Source: Acanthochlamys bracteata
Taxonomy: Eukaryota; Streptophyta; Magnoliopsida; Pandanales; Velloziaceae
DNA length: 64,000 nucleotides
NCBI GenBank assembly: GCA_019914995.1
Contig: CM034144.1
Coordinates: forward strand, 3,255,489 to 3,319,488
Reading direction: 5' to 3'
Shown here one piece after another: positions 36,351-47,589 of the stretch (position 1 is its first letter; each line of letters opens with the position of its first letter). The notes under the pieces were generated by a model. That model saw only the letters and a list, made by a program, of their open reading frames with translations. It was not told the origin of the DNA and did not search any database. A program made the translations under genes and the position numbers.

Positions 36351-36539
36351 TTCTATAATGTAGTCGCTAGCCACCTTACCACCGTTTGTCGCTGATGTCG
36401 GCAATCCTGTAAATGTGTAGAGTTATTGAAGTGCTTATAGTTATGTGTTTTGTTTGGGTTTTGATTTGGTTTGGTGTCAGTTGCAGGAGTCGAATTGAGG
36501 GTGTTTGTTGATTGTAGCAACGCTCTCTTCTTGTTAGAG

Positions 36540-37320
36540 TTGGTGCGTGCTTCTGCTAGCCCCGAATGATTTTGCATTGAAGAGAATAGTGGAGAGTTAC
36601 AACAATTGAAGAATTAGCTTCATCAGCTCAACCTATAACTTCAAGTACTACGACAGATTTTCAAATGGCCCTCCAGACAGAATCAGACTTTGTTTATATC
36701 GTAGATGATGATATGATTACTGGTTTGAAGATGCTCGAAATATTAGCTCATGTAGCAGGAAAGAGAAGTATTAGAATTCAATTTTGGGTAGCATTGGAAG
36801 AATCTTGCCTTTCAGGCAGAAGGAATTTACGTTCCCTAGTCATAAAAAGTTCATATCAAAAGAAGCAGGCCTTTACTTGGCAGATCTGGCCTATGATATT
36901 ACAGTCGACAGACTTGTTTAGGTTGATTTCCTATAGAGCTCCTAGTTTCTGTCTTCTGTTCTTGTTAGAACTTTATTGTGGAGGCTCCAATGACTTTGAT
37001 GACTGGTGAAGATTTGCATCTCAAGTTAGCAACTTTAGAAATTAGTTTTAGCATGGAACTTGAACTTTAGGAGCCTAGTTCTTCATATACTAGATTGATA
37101 TTTGTTATTAACCTTACTATGGAAATACTGACGTTGCCTTTATGCATGCATCTGCAGCTATCAGCTTCAGAAATACAGGACTTTGTGTTACCGGTTGATC
37201 CAAATGACAAAGAAAACTTGTGGAGACAGTGAGCATAGACTTGCTTATGTCTCTGAGACTACGGTCATCTTCAAGGATGTCGTCCAGGACTAAGATTACT
37301 AATGGTGACGTGCCTAGTCC
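36540..37320 (+). pseudogene. Plant glycosyltransferase (GT2-like) pseudogene with one intron
   Basis: The translation follows plant proteins annotated as glycosyltransferase family protein 2. First come APNDFALKRIVESYNN and RISFISSTYNFKYYDRF (36560-36663), then MALQTESDFVYIVDDDMI. The DDD of this last phrase corresponds to the metal- and nucleotide-sugar-binding DXD motif. Next are SILGSIGRILPFRQKEFTFP (frameshifted near 36770), KEAGLYLADLAYDITVDRL, VDFL with stops, and VEAPMTLMTGEDLHLK (to about 37017). Similarity resumes after an intron-like gap (37018-37155, ending CTGCAG) with YQLQ/LQ-type sequence, FVLPVDPNDKE, EHRLAYVSETTVIFKDVVQ, then stops near 37290. The N- and C-terminal parts of the family are missing. 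Because an intron remains, it arose from genomic DNA (duplication or transposon capture), not from a retrocopied mRNA. Confidence 0.7.
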
Positions 37321-38339
37321 AATGGCGTGCCTAGCCCAGTGGCTACATCACTCAGGAAGAGGTGAAACCTGAATAAGCTACTATTAAGAGCAAGATGCTA
37401 GAGTTGCTACTCCTAGTGAACCTGAAGCCAAAGCTTAATGTTCAACAACTGTACTTTTCAATTTAGTGTTAGTACGGTATCATTGAAGCATGTGGTCTGT
37501 TAGTATGGATGAACTAAGAGCTTTGCGTCTAAAATTATAGTGTACTTGTTTACTATAAATGATTTAAAGGCTGCACGCTTTTCTTTTACCTATTTGTTTA
37601 ATGTGGTGAAGTCTTTAAGTTACTTTATGGAATTAGGAAGTTGTTCAGATGGATTTTGTGACTGGTTTTCAACTTGAACTAGCTATAATTTGTTTTTGAT
37701 GTTTCTGTTTTATTTTTATAAAAAGTTATTGGTTTTGAAGTTTGGCACTTATGATTTGGAAACTTCAATGTTCCTGTCAAAGTAATCTTCTCGTCTAGGT
37801 CGTGGTAAGGGAATATTTACTCCTGTTGTTAGTATTTTGGTCGCTAACAGGTTCCCTTTTAAGTTGATTCCTTTATGAGATGATCGGCGAACGTAATTCA
37901 GATACGATACAGATACTATGAATTGCAATTTGGAAGTCTGTTTGTAAATAACTAATCTTCCATGGTAGTTCTGACGTTTGCACAATTATAAAGCAAGAAT
38001 AGAACAAACCATACATCTCTAAAAGAATGTTCTTATATTTCTCATTAGTGTACTAGTACAACAGCTTGACATATATACACTTTTCATCAGGTATCAATGA
38101 GCATTTAGTAAGAAAAAATTAAGCAAGTGCAATATCATTAAATCACAAATTCTATAACATGGACAACATTAGATGTAACCCTTGGTAGTATATGATTGTA
38201 CAACACAGACAACGATGATAAAGAGGTTTGATGGAGATCGATTCGTGATCCGATTGGAATAAAATTTGGTCAATATATTTGTAAATCATAATTCTACATA
38301 TCACGGTGAAGATTAAAAATAGAGTTCTCTTCCCTTTAT
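37321..38339. other. No gene recognised
   Basis: Moderately AT-rich DNA. The minus-strand frame at 37749-37985 has no recognised domain. Confidence 0.4.
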
Positions 38340-41334
38340 TCCTTACATCTTATGGCAATAGAAAAGAAAGAAACACAAATAGAGAACAACCTCACACAGC
38401 TTTCAGAAGACTTACAAGTATTGCTAGAACAAAATGGCGCTGTGTTTCAGTCCATTCTTGGGTTAGCCCCTAAACGGTCCCACGATCACCAAATGAGCTT
38501 GCTGCCCGGGTCACTTCCTGCAACTACCAGACCTTATAGATACCTCTATGTGCAAAAGACAGAAATCAAACGCACTATAGCAGAGATGTTATCTCAAAGA
38601 ATTATAAGACCAAGTTCCTTGGCATTCTCATCACCAATTTTGTTGGTTAAAAAAAGGACGACATGTGGCATTTTTGTGTGGATTATCGGACATTGAATGA
38701 GATTACCATAAAAGATAAGTATCCTATTCCATGATTGATGAATTGTTTGACAAGCTTCATGGTGCTACCATTTTTTCTAAGCTAGAGTTAAAGTTGGGGT
38801 ATCACTAAATTCGCGTCAAGGAGGAGGATGTTCACAAGACGGCATTTCGCACGCATGATGGCATTGTGAAAATTTAGTTATGCTTTTTGGCCTAACCAAT
38901 GCACCTTTGCCGTCCACAATGAATGACATCTTTCAATCCTATCTGTGAAAATTTGTGTTAGTCTTCATTGATGACGTCTTGGTGTACAATTTTAATTGGC
39001 AAGATCATTTGAGACATCTTGCTGGTGTATTTTCCCTCTTGCAGAAAGCACGTCCTTATGCTAACCAATCCAAGTGTAGGTTTTGGTGCAAAAAGCTTGA
39101 ATATTTGGGGTATTTTGTGCCAGCAAACAGAATTGAAGCTGATCTAACAAAGGTGAGCGCAATGCAGGAATGGCCGAACACTATGTCTGTGGCCAATCTT
39201 CAAGGATTCTTGGTGCTCACCGGCTATTATCACCTTTTCGTGAAGAATTATAGCGCCATAGCAACTCCCTTGACTGACTTGCTGAAGAAGCACGCTTTTG
39301 TCTGGGATGACAGAGCCGAGGAAGCCTTCCAATAGCTCAACAGGGTAATGATCTCCACTCCAGTTCTTGTTGCTCCAGACTTCTCAAAACTGTTTGTTGT
39401 TGAGACCGACGCCTCTAGGAGAGGTATTAGTATTGTTTGTCCCAAGGGCATAGACCAATAGCATATTACAGTACGGTTCTGTCAGTTTCAGCATTGGCCA
39501 AGTCAACATATGAACGTGAGCAGATGGCATTAGTCCATGCAGTGCAACGATGGAGACCTTAGGTTATTGGATAGCAGTTTTTTGTCAATACCGATCACTT
39601 AAGCCTCAAATATCTTCTAGAGTAGAAAATTTCCACTTCAGATCAGCAAAAATAGTTAGTTAAACTACTTGGCTTTGATTATAAAATCAAATATTGTGCA
39701 GGGCATTTGATTGCAGCTGCTGATGCCCTTTCACGACGAGCAAATGTCGAGCTAGCTGCAACGACCACTTTATAGGCCTCTTTCTGGCAGGATCTCAAGC
39801 AAGCTCAAGAGAAGGAACCTACCATTACCATTCTGTTGCAAACAGCCCAAGAAGGAAGGCAGTTGGGGTTATCAGTCACCAATGGCTTTTTGATGCAACA
39901 GAATCGGATTTGTGTCCCTAATGGTTTATCCTTGCACAGACAATTACTTTTTGAAGCACACAATTTGGCTAGTGGTGGTCATAGAGGCCTATTCAGGACC
40001 TTTAAACGCCTCTCCAAGCAATTTTATTGGCCCGAAATTTCCAGAGACGTCTGTAATTACATTGCTGTCTGCTCAGCATGTGCTAAGCTAAACGAGTTCT
40101 CTCGACCAGCCGGGCAAGTACAATCATTACCACTCCCTACTACCGTTTGGGCAGATATCTCACTGGATTTTATGGAAAGTTTACCACGCTCCCAAGGGAA
40201 GGACATCATCTTGGTGATAGTAGATCGTCTCCCCAAATATGCTCACTTCGTTTCTCTTCAACATCCATATACAGAGGTGAGGGTGGTTGCAACTTTGTTC
40301 GGGATATTGTGCGCCTACATGGGGTGCCCACTCTATAGTATCGGACCGTGACTCTATGTTCTTGAGTTCCTTTGGGCAAGAACTCCATCATCCACAAGGA
40401 ACGGTACTCCATATGAGCACAGCGTATGATCCCCAAATCGATGGCCAAACAGAAGTGGTTAATTAGGTGTTTGGAAATGTGTTTGAGGTGCTTTGTTGGG
40501 GAACATCCAAAGAAGTAGTTGTAATAGCTCCCTTGGGATGAGTATTCTTATAACACAAGTGTACATACTACTACCCATGTCACTCCTTGGAAGTTGTTTA
40601 TGAGTGCCCACCACAACCACTAGGTGCTTTTTCTTATGGTTCCGGTGCAGCTAATAAGTTGAGTACTCAGCTATGGTTGCGTGACGAGGTTCTACGTGAC
40701 ATGAGATACCACTTGAGTAAGACTCAAAATCGTATGAAACAACAACAAGATGGGCATCGACGAGAGAAGAATTATGAGATGGACGACTGGATCTTTGTTA
40801 AACTTTAGCCTCATCGGCAATCTTCTCTAGCTGATCACCGTTTTTATAAGCTACAACACCGTTATTATGGACTGTTTCGCATCATTCAGCGTATTGATCA
40901 AGTGGCTAATAAGCTTGACTTGCCAGATGAGGCAAACATTCATCATGTTTTTCATGTTTCGCAATTGAAGGACGGACGTTCCTCTCCACTTGAGATTACA
41001 TTTGATATTACCTGACTTACTAGAGGAGAATTTGGATGCCCTTGCAAGTGAATTTACTCAGCTACTAGGTTCCAGACTCAGAGGACGAGTCATGTTTTTG
41101 TGGGGAAGGGAATGATAGGACTCGTGAAGTGAGCATAATGAGTACAAGACCACAAAGGAAGCAAATGAAGATTTTTAGAAGGTGCAACACTTATATCAGA
41201 CACAAGTGATAGACGGGTGCTGAAAGTGGACTCGGTTCGGGTATGTAGCCAGCTAGAAGAGAGATGCTGTACCATGCCAATTAGAAATTGAATAAGGAGT
41301 TAGAGAACAAGACTCCATATCAATTGGTTCTTGT
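38340..41334 (+). pseudogene. Ty3/gypsy (Reina-like chromovirus) pol
   Basis: The order is RT, RNase H, integrase, C-terminal tail. RT starts with LGLAPKRSHDHQMSLLPGS, RPYRYLYVQKTEI and IIRPSSLAFSSPILLVKK (38460-38660). Its active-site block is VFIDDVLVY (38960), followed by HLRHLAGVFSLLQ and KLEYLGYFV. RNase H shows FVVETDASRRG (39400) and later an LIAAADALSRR-like phrase. Integrase shows GGHRGLFRTFKRLSKQFYWP, the zinc pair CSAC, ADISLDFMESLPRSQGKDI (first Asp), VDRLPKYAHFVSL, then after a frameshift SDRDSMF (second Asp, about 40340) and DGQTEVVN (Glu, about 40440). The end includes HHVFHVSQLKDG and a basic tail. Stops and frameshifts are spread throughout. No gag or upstream LTR was found. 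Confidence 0.85.
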
Positions 41335-41340
41335 TGTTAG

Positions 41341-41559
41341 TGTACATAATTGTATTCAATGATTTATTTTTCTTTATTGATATGAGCACATATATATATA
41401 TATTCAAAGTTTTCAAAAGTTAAATATTCCTAAAATCAAATTTTTCTAAAATCAATCCAAATCAAATCTTTTTAGAATAAAATAAAATCTAATCTTTCTA
41501 AATAAAATCTTTCTAAATTAAGCACTCCAAATATATGAAGGAATCAAATATTCTTATCA
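41341..41559 (-). repeat. Copia 3' LTR
   Basis: Starts TGTACATAATTG and ends TTCTTATCA, aligning along its length with 45778-45978. It carries a longer TA run and about 18 bp more than the other copy, so the two LTRs have diverged by indels as well as substitutions. Confidence 0.9.
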
Positions 41560-41569
41560 TATCCCGCAA

Positions 41570-43090
41570 GATGAAGCTCCGCTCGGAGATTCCAATCTTG
41601 GACTGAAGAAGAAAGCGCATCCGAGAAAGTGGTTTGGTGAATGCGTCAGCCAGTTGATCTTATGATGAAACATGAGTGACGTGAAAATCACTACTTTGAA
41701 TTTTGTCCCTAATAAAGTGAAAGTCAATGGCAACATGTTTTATCCTATAATGAAAAACTGGATTGGAGCACAAATGTGTAGCACCAATATTGTCACAATA
41801 TATGACAGAAGTAGTTGAAAATTGAACACCAAGCTCAGATAGAAGAGAGCAAATCCAACTGAGTTCTACAGTAGTGGAGGCAACAAAACGATATTCAGTT
41901 TACGTAGAGGAACGAGCAATAGTCCGTTGTTTTTTTAAACTCTAGGAAATTGGATTGCGGTCTAAGTACACCACATACGTACTGGTATAGGTGGAGTCAT
42001 CTATGTTATCTGCCCAGTCAGCATCCGAGAATATATATAAAAATAGAGGTGATTTACGATATAAAAATAATTCATAATTTAGTGTACCAAATAGATAGCC
42101 AAGTAGGCGTTTGACGGTTGTCCAATACTCAGTTATTGGCCGATGCATAAATTGAGAGAGTTTGTTCACTGCAAATGCAATACCCGGTCGTGTGAGAATA
42201 GATATTGAAGGCTCTCAACTACCGTCCAAAATTCTGTTGGATCAAACAAAACTATGCCTACATGAAGTGTTACTATTGGATTGGTGGATAAGAGAGTCAT
42301 GACGGGTTTGGCATCGACCATTTTAGTTCAGACAAGGAGATCGGTAATGTACCGTCGTTGAGAGAGAAAAATACCATGTTTGTGTGGAATAACCTCAACA
42401 CCAAGGAAAAATGACAATGTCACAAAATCTTTTAATGAGAAACGTTAGGCAAGAAGCTCCACAAATCGTTTTACTATATTCTGGTTGTCTCATGTAATGA
42501 TTAGATCATCAACATAGATAAGTAAGTAAATTAGATGCCCACATTCGTTAAGAATAAAGAGTGAGGTATCTGCATGAGAGTTGATGAAGCCAGAGTCAAG
42601 TACAAATGTTTTGAGCTCGTGATACAAACTCGTGGTGCTTGTTTGAGACCATAAATAGCTTTGCGAAGTTTGCAGACATGAGTGGGAAAATCTGCATCAA
42701 TAAATTCGGATGATTGAGTCATATAGATGTCTTCAGATACGTGTCCTTGAAGATGCATTATTAACATCAAGCTGGTGAAGTGACCACCCCCTACTGATGG
42801 CAAGACTTAGAACAAGACAAACAGTTGTTGGTTTGATAACTGGAGTAAATGTGTCATTATAGTCCACTTCGGACTGTTGATGAAATACACTTAGCAACCA
42901 AACAGGCTTTGTATCTATCAATAGAGCCATCAGATAGTATTTTAGTGCGAAAAATTCATTTACATCCCACATATTTTGTGAGAAGTCAAATGAAACAAGT
43001 TCCCACTTGCCATTTCGAACAAGAGCATCAAACTCTTTGGACATATCCCGACGTCATTTAAAATCTTTAAAGGCTTGGGTCGTAGTTGTT
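41570..43090 (-). pseudogene. Copia reverse transcriptase and RNase H
   Basis: On the minus strand RT begins near 43040 ([15 protein letters not shown]) and has [45 protein letters not shown], and an intact YVDD at 42505-42516. It then reads LTRPGIAFAVNKLSQFMHRP and VKRLLGYLFGTLNY. RNase H follows with FSDADWADNIDDS, ISWSLKKQRTIARSST, VIYCDNIGATHLCSNPVF, HVAIDFHFIRDKI and a DQLADAFTKPLS-like end near 41650. Frameshifts and stops divide it into at least four frames, but the active-site residues of RT remain. Confidence 0.88.
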
Positions 43091-43439
43091 GGTTCTAAGT
43101 CATCAGAGGCGGATAGTTGAGCTGTCAAGTTGAGTTTTTGAATAGGCTTGTGAATGTTGTTCTTAAATCTAGTTTGCATGGGATGATTGTTGTTGGTTGA
43201 AATATGGGTTCATTGAAAGACTTAGTAGGGTTGGTAAAATAGGGCACAAGTGATGTAGATGATAAATTTGGATTATTGGAGGGGTCTTCATGCGGGGGTG
43301 GTGCTACGTTAGATGGCGTTGTGAGTGGCACTAAGAAGAGGGTGGAAATTAGAATGGTGAAAATAGGAGGAGAGTAAGGGACCCATGTGTCAATAGTGGT
43401 GGATTCAGAACGGAAAACATTACATCGAAGAGAGAAAAA

Positions 43440-44560
43440 AAGAAAAACAGATTCAACAAATTCAACGTGGCGAAACACATAAATTTTGGAGGTAGAATTT
43501 CAAGACAAAGATATGCTCTTTGGGTAAAAGATTAGCCGAGAAAAATACATGATTTGGATCGAGGGACAAATTTGTGAGGTGAATAAGGACGAAGCTAAGG
43601 ATATCATAAACAACCAAATACTCGATGTTTGGAATAGTTAGGTGGATGGCGAAATATTTTTTCAAAGAGAGAAGTGAATTGAAGTGTTGGAGTGGGTAGA
43701 CGATTAATGAGATAAACGGCGGTAGCAAAAGCGTTAGACCAATATGTGAATAGAAGAAATACAAAAAAGAGAGAGACCAGTTTCAATAATGTGGCGGTGT
43801 CGTCGTTCAGAGTATCCATTATGTTTTGAAGTATGTGGGAGAGTGGTGAGTTAAGAAATACCATTCTTAGAGAGAAAATTTTCAAGACTTCGATATTCTC
43901 CACCATTGTCGGCGTAAAGAGTAATGATTTTGTAGGAGAAATAATTTTTTAGAAGAGCTTTGAAGCGAATAAAGATGTCATGCACGCTAGATTTTGTTTT
44001 GAGTGGGTAGAACCATGTATATTTGGTGAAGTGATCGACGAAAGTAATATAATATTTGAAATCATTATGAGATATAATAGGTGAAGTCCAAACATCAGAG
44101 AAAATGATTTCAAGGGGCTTAGAAGAAGTAAAAGTGGATTTGGAAAATTGTAACTTGTGATTTTTATTGTAATGACAATCGTTATAAGAAATTATAGATA
44201 CATGAGTAGATAATTGTAACTAACCATTAGATATGATATATTTGAATATTTGAAAAGATGGATTCTCTAGTATGACATTCGGATGAAGAAGTTTTGACAC
44301 TGGATAGAACAAGTAATGTTGAAGATTGGATTGGTGTGATTGGCCACTCATAAACGTCATCTTTAGTTTGCCCTTGAAGAAGTTGTGCCCCCATACGAAG
44401 ATCCTTCATAAGAAAAGAATGTGGTAAGAATTCAACGAAAATATTATTGGTGAGGCAAAATTGGAAAATAGGGATTAAATTCTTTTTCATACTTGGCACA
44501 CAAAGAATATTATTAAGTGTAAAATTATGAGTAGAGTAAGATAGAAAAGTGGAACTAGTG
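43440..44560 (-). pseudogene. Copia GAG-pre-integrase and integrase
   Basis: Minus-strand reading gives LNNILCVPSMKKNLIPIFQF (44470-44530), a pre-integrase stretch, then the integrase core. Its first Asp is in IIFSDVWTSPI (codon 44094-44096). KYYITFVDHFTKYTWFYPL follows, with the second Asp in TLYADNGGEY (codon 43908-43910) and Glu in NGYSERRHRHIIETG (codon 43806-43808). The C-terminal part includes VYLINRLPTPTLQFTSLFEK and HRVFGCL. All three catalytic residues are encoded, though in different frames. Confidence 0.88.
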
Positions 44561-44639
44561 TGGGTGATTGGTAAACCCGTAACATCTCCAATTATAATAT
44601 CGTTAGATCTATTATAGGGAGAGTGAAGTGAGAGATTGT

Positions 44640-45683
44640 TGAGATCGTCGGTAACATGATGGAAGTCATCACTATCAAGTAGTCAATAAAGAGATTCTAT
44701 ACCGGTATTAGCTGCAAAGTTAGCTCGTGGCTAACATAATGTAAGATTTGTTCCGAATCCACGGTTGATTGGCACTTGGCTGATTGGCATTTGGTTGATC
44801 AGTATTAGACGAAAGGATAGGCACATTTTAACTGAGTGTCCTTGAGTGCCACAGATTTGACAACGACCAAGATATGCTCTTGGTGAAGAGCAATCACCAT
44901 TAGATGTTGGCGTGGAGGAGCTGGTGTTGAACCTGTGTGATCAGAGTTGAAAGAGAGACGAGGCCTTAAATTTTTATGTGCTGGATTAGCAGTCGCTAGT
45001 ATTGTTGAACCTTTGATGTTACATTGCGACGCGTGGCTTCAAGAGTGAGGAGTTTTTCATATAGTTCCTCAAGTGAGATTGGAGTCTCGCGAGCTTGGAT
45101 AGCAACAACAAGATCATAAAATTCATCGTCAAGACCATCTAAATTTTTTCAAATAAGTTTTCGGCATCCATAGGGGTACCAAGTAGTGCAAGTTCATCGG
45201 CATACCCTTTAAATCTCCATAAGTATTCAGTAACACTTTGAGAGCCTTTCTGAGGATTTTTGATATGACTTCGAATTTGTAGACGGCGATCTTATGTTGG
45301 CTTGGCATAGGTGTTGGGAAGAGTATGCCAAGCATCACTAGAAATAGTGACACCGGCAATGAATGAAATAATATTTGAAGAGATAGATCCAATGAATGCA
45401 TTAAGGATTAACTGATCTTGACGTTTCTAGTGAGTATAAACTGGATTGGTAATTACTGAACTTTCTGTAGTAATAGTGGATGGTGGATACGGTTTAGATC
45501 CATCAATGAAGCCAAGAGATCAAAACCAATAAGAAGAGTGATGAATTGGAATTTTCAGAAGAGATAGTTTGTATCATTAAGTTTTAATTGAGATTGAGCG
45601 GTAATATTGATGGCAATCAATTGTTGATTGGAGTCTTGAGTTATGATAGAAGAAGTATTAGATGATATAGAGATATTGGCCAT
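44640..45683 (-). pseudogene. Copia gag and protease
   Basis: The start codon is at 45683-45681, giving MANISISSNTSSIITQDSNQ and QLKLNDTNYL, the usual copia gag opening. A UBN2-type gag core lies around 45130-45400. A CCHC zinc knuckle, GRCQICGTQGHSVKMC, is intact at about 44821-44865. The protease site reads LLDSDDFHHVT at 44657-44696 where family members have LLDSGASHHVT, so the catalytic Asp remains but the following Gly is lost. The start lies about 95 bp inside the 5' LTR. Confidence 0.85.
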
Positions 45684-45765
45684 TAAGAGTATTAGAAACT
45701 ATTGAGCTAGGGAGAAAGGAAGAAAAAAAATGTAAGAGGAGATAGAGCTCGTTAGAACAATAATG

Positions 45766-45777
45766 ACTCTGGTATCA
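45766..45777 (-). promoter_or_regulatory. Copia primer-binding site, degenerate
   Basis: Directly inside the 5' LTR, the minus strand reads TGATACCAGAGT, which differs at three positions from TGGTATCAGAGC, the complement of the 3' end of initiator tRNA-Met. Confidence 0.6.
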
Positions 45778-45978
45778 TGTAGAGAATTGTACTTAATTAC
45801 TTATTTTTTTTGTTGATATGAGCACATATATATACAACTCAAAGTTTCCAAAAATTAAATATTTCTAAAATCAATCCAAATCAAATCTTTTTAGAATAAA
45901 ATAAAATCTAATCTTTATAAATAAAATCTTTCTAAATTAAGCACTCAAAATATAGGAAGAAATCAAATATCTTTATCA
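45778..45978 (-). repeat. Copia 5' LTR
   Basis: Starts TGTAGAGAATTG and ends CTTTATCA, the partner of 41341-41559. The primer-binding site abuts it on the internal side. Confidence 0.9.
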
Positions 45979-46348
45979 GTTAGTACCGGTAATCTCTTAA
46001 GGATTCTTGTTCAATTCGTATATAAGTAGATCTCAACTCTCCTTAGGAGTGGGATTGAAAACCAAGTTATTCTTCTACTTTTGTTTTTAAATTCCTTACA
46101 CTTTTACTACTGTTTTGAGTCTTTTCTGTTTTACTTCACCTTGCAAACACAATTTCTTTCATATCGCATATCATACAACTTCTCCCGCCGACTGCCGCTA
46201 ATAGGAGTTGACCCGATGGGACCGCCCGTTAACCACTGTGTCAACTCCTAAACTGTTGACTCGGATAGCTTTTCGGATCGATATCCGGTTTGGTTCTTAT
46301 AATTATGCTTTTATGTAATTGAAGCATGCTCGAAGCAAAACTAAATTG

Positions 46349-46999
46349 CAGTGGTGGCAATTCAGATTCCTAGATCGGTTCCGGGTCGACCTATATAATA
46401 GTAAGATCAAAATTATTTAATTCTAATTTGACCCATTTATTTATATGGATCAAAGTTGTAAATCTTTATCCAACCTATTTAATAACCACATTAAATTTGG
46501 ATCGACCCATTTAATAATCAAAATTATTAAAATAAAAATTATAAATATTAATTTCTAATAATAATATATAAATATTATTAATTATGATATAAAAAAAAAG
46601 AAATATTAATTTTTATAAAATTTTACAAATTAAGTAAAAATTAGTTAAATTTAAATAAGTTATATCTAACAGTGAAGATTAGATTTGAAAGTCACCCCAG
46701 CTATAAACCGAAAAAAGAGTGTCTGGGAGTGCCCTTAAAGAAAGAGTGCCCCTATCCCTCCATATATATATATATATATACAAATTGAATTCAAATTTTA
46801 TGCTATTATTTTATAATTGTTAAGTAATATATATTATATAAATAGTTGTAGGGATCAATTTCGGATCAATCCGAATTCGATCTGAATCCGTTTAAAATTT
46901 TAGATCAATTTCAGATCGATCCGAATCCGATTAAGGTTTGATGCGAATCCGACTTTGTCAGATTAGATTCGCGGGTCGGGTTAAAAATTGCCACTCTTA
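46349..46999. mobile_element. hAT-type MITE, 651 bp, perfect 8-bp duplication
   Basis: Termini are CAGTGGTGGCAATT on the left and, reverse-complemented, TAAGAGTGGCAATT on the right. CTAAATTG flanks both ends exactly (46341-46348 and 47000-47007). The interior has GGGTCGACC-type and GGATCGACCC motifs, related to the element at 792-1656. No coding capacity. A (TA)n run lies at about 46763-46779. Confidence 0.88.
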
Positions 47000-47007
47000 C
47001 TAAATTG

Positions 47008-47589
47008 ATCATTTTTCCATCAAAAGATGACTAGAAAAAAGAACTTCTGAAAAGGTCACAGAGAAATAAATCGAGTTAGATGTGGTCTATATAAAGCATA
47101 ACGCTTCAAAGAAGAACTGCCACACTTTGCACACATATGAGAACCTTATGGTACTACACCAAGAAAGTCCTGCTGCAATCAGTTCAGGAATATTTGCCAA
47201 CGCACGCGCAGTCCCTATACACATATCTCTTCTCTATCTTCTGCCATTGTCCTACGTCTTTTATTTTGTGTCTATGATCGATTAATGACTCTGCTTCTAA
47301 TCGTTTGCTTTTGTACTTCTTATAATCACAAGAACCAGTTTCCTACAGAGTCGGAAATATAGAGGAAGTTCTATTTTTTGAATTCTCGTCAGCGGTTATT
47401 ATGAAACTTTTTAGAGAAAATATTACGGCCTGATCACGTACATAATTAAAACTAAAAGCACTTATCTGAAAGACAATACTTTCAAGGATCGTTATTGCGA
47501 AACAGACAATGAATCATGATGGAATTGGAATGGCAGTTCATCCAAGCGAGAAAATTAACCCAAAACGAACAAAACAATCTGAGCAATTC
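47008..47589 (+). promoter_or_regulatory. Upstream region and 5' leader of the PLP homeostasis gene
   Basis: The hAT MITE ends only about 580 bp before the chosen start codon. An in-frame ATG at 47509 would add 27 residues (rich in Lys and polar residues), and an out-of-frame ATG at 47516 opens an overlapping frame of 99 codons. No clear TATA box was identified. The short frame at 47082-47285 has no recognised domain. Confidence 0.4.

Larger units (their letters stand above)
41341..45978 (-). mobile_element. Complete Ty1/copia retrotransposon with 5-bp target duplication
   Basis: A 4638-bp element on the minus strand with short LTRs at both ends and an identical GTTAG duplication outside them (41336-41340 and 45979-45983). 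The internal order on the minus strand is gag, zinc knuckle, protease, GAG-pre-integrase, integrase, RT, RNase H, as in copia. The short LTRs and motif spelling suggest the Ale/Retrofit lineage. Its frames are broken, but the duplication is perfect, so the insertion is intact structurally. Confidence 0.93.
41335..46177 (+). repeat. Possible gypsy 3' LTR split by the copia
   Basis: Downstream of the Reina-like pol, TGTTAG (41335-41340) precedes the copia insertion. After the copia the sequence continues TACCGGTAATCTC with a TATA-like GTATATAAGTAG (46018-46029) and an end at ATCATACA (46177). Joined, this would be an LTR of about 200 bp that starts TG and ends CA. No matching 5' LTR is present and no good polypurine tract precedes it, so the call is tentative. 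Confidence 0.3.

Noticed and set aside
41335..46177. Full Reina-like gypsy element with both LTRs
   Set aside because: Only a possible split 3' LTR was found. No matching 5' LTR, primer site or gag exists upstream of 38340.
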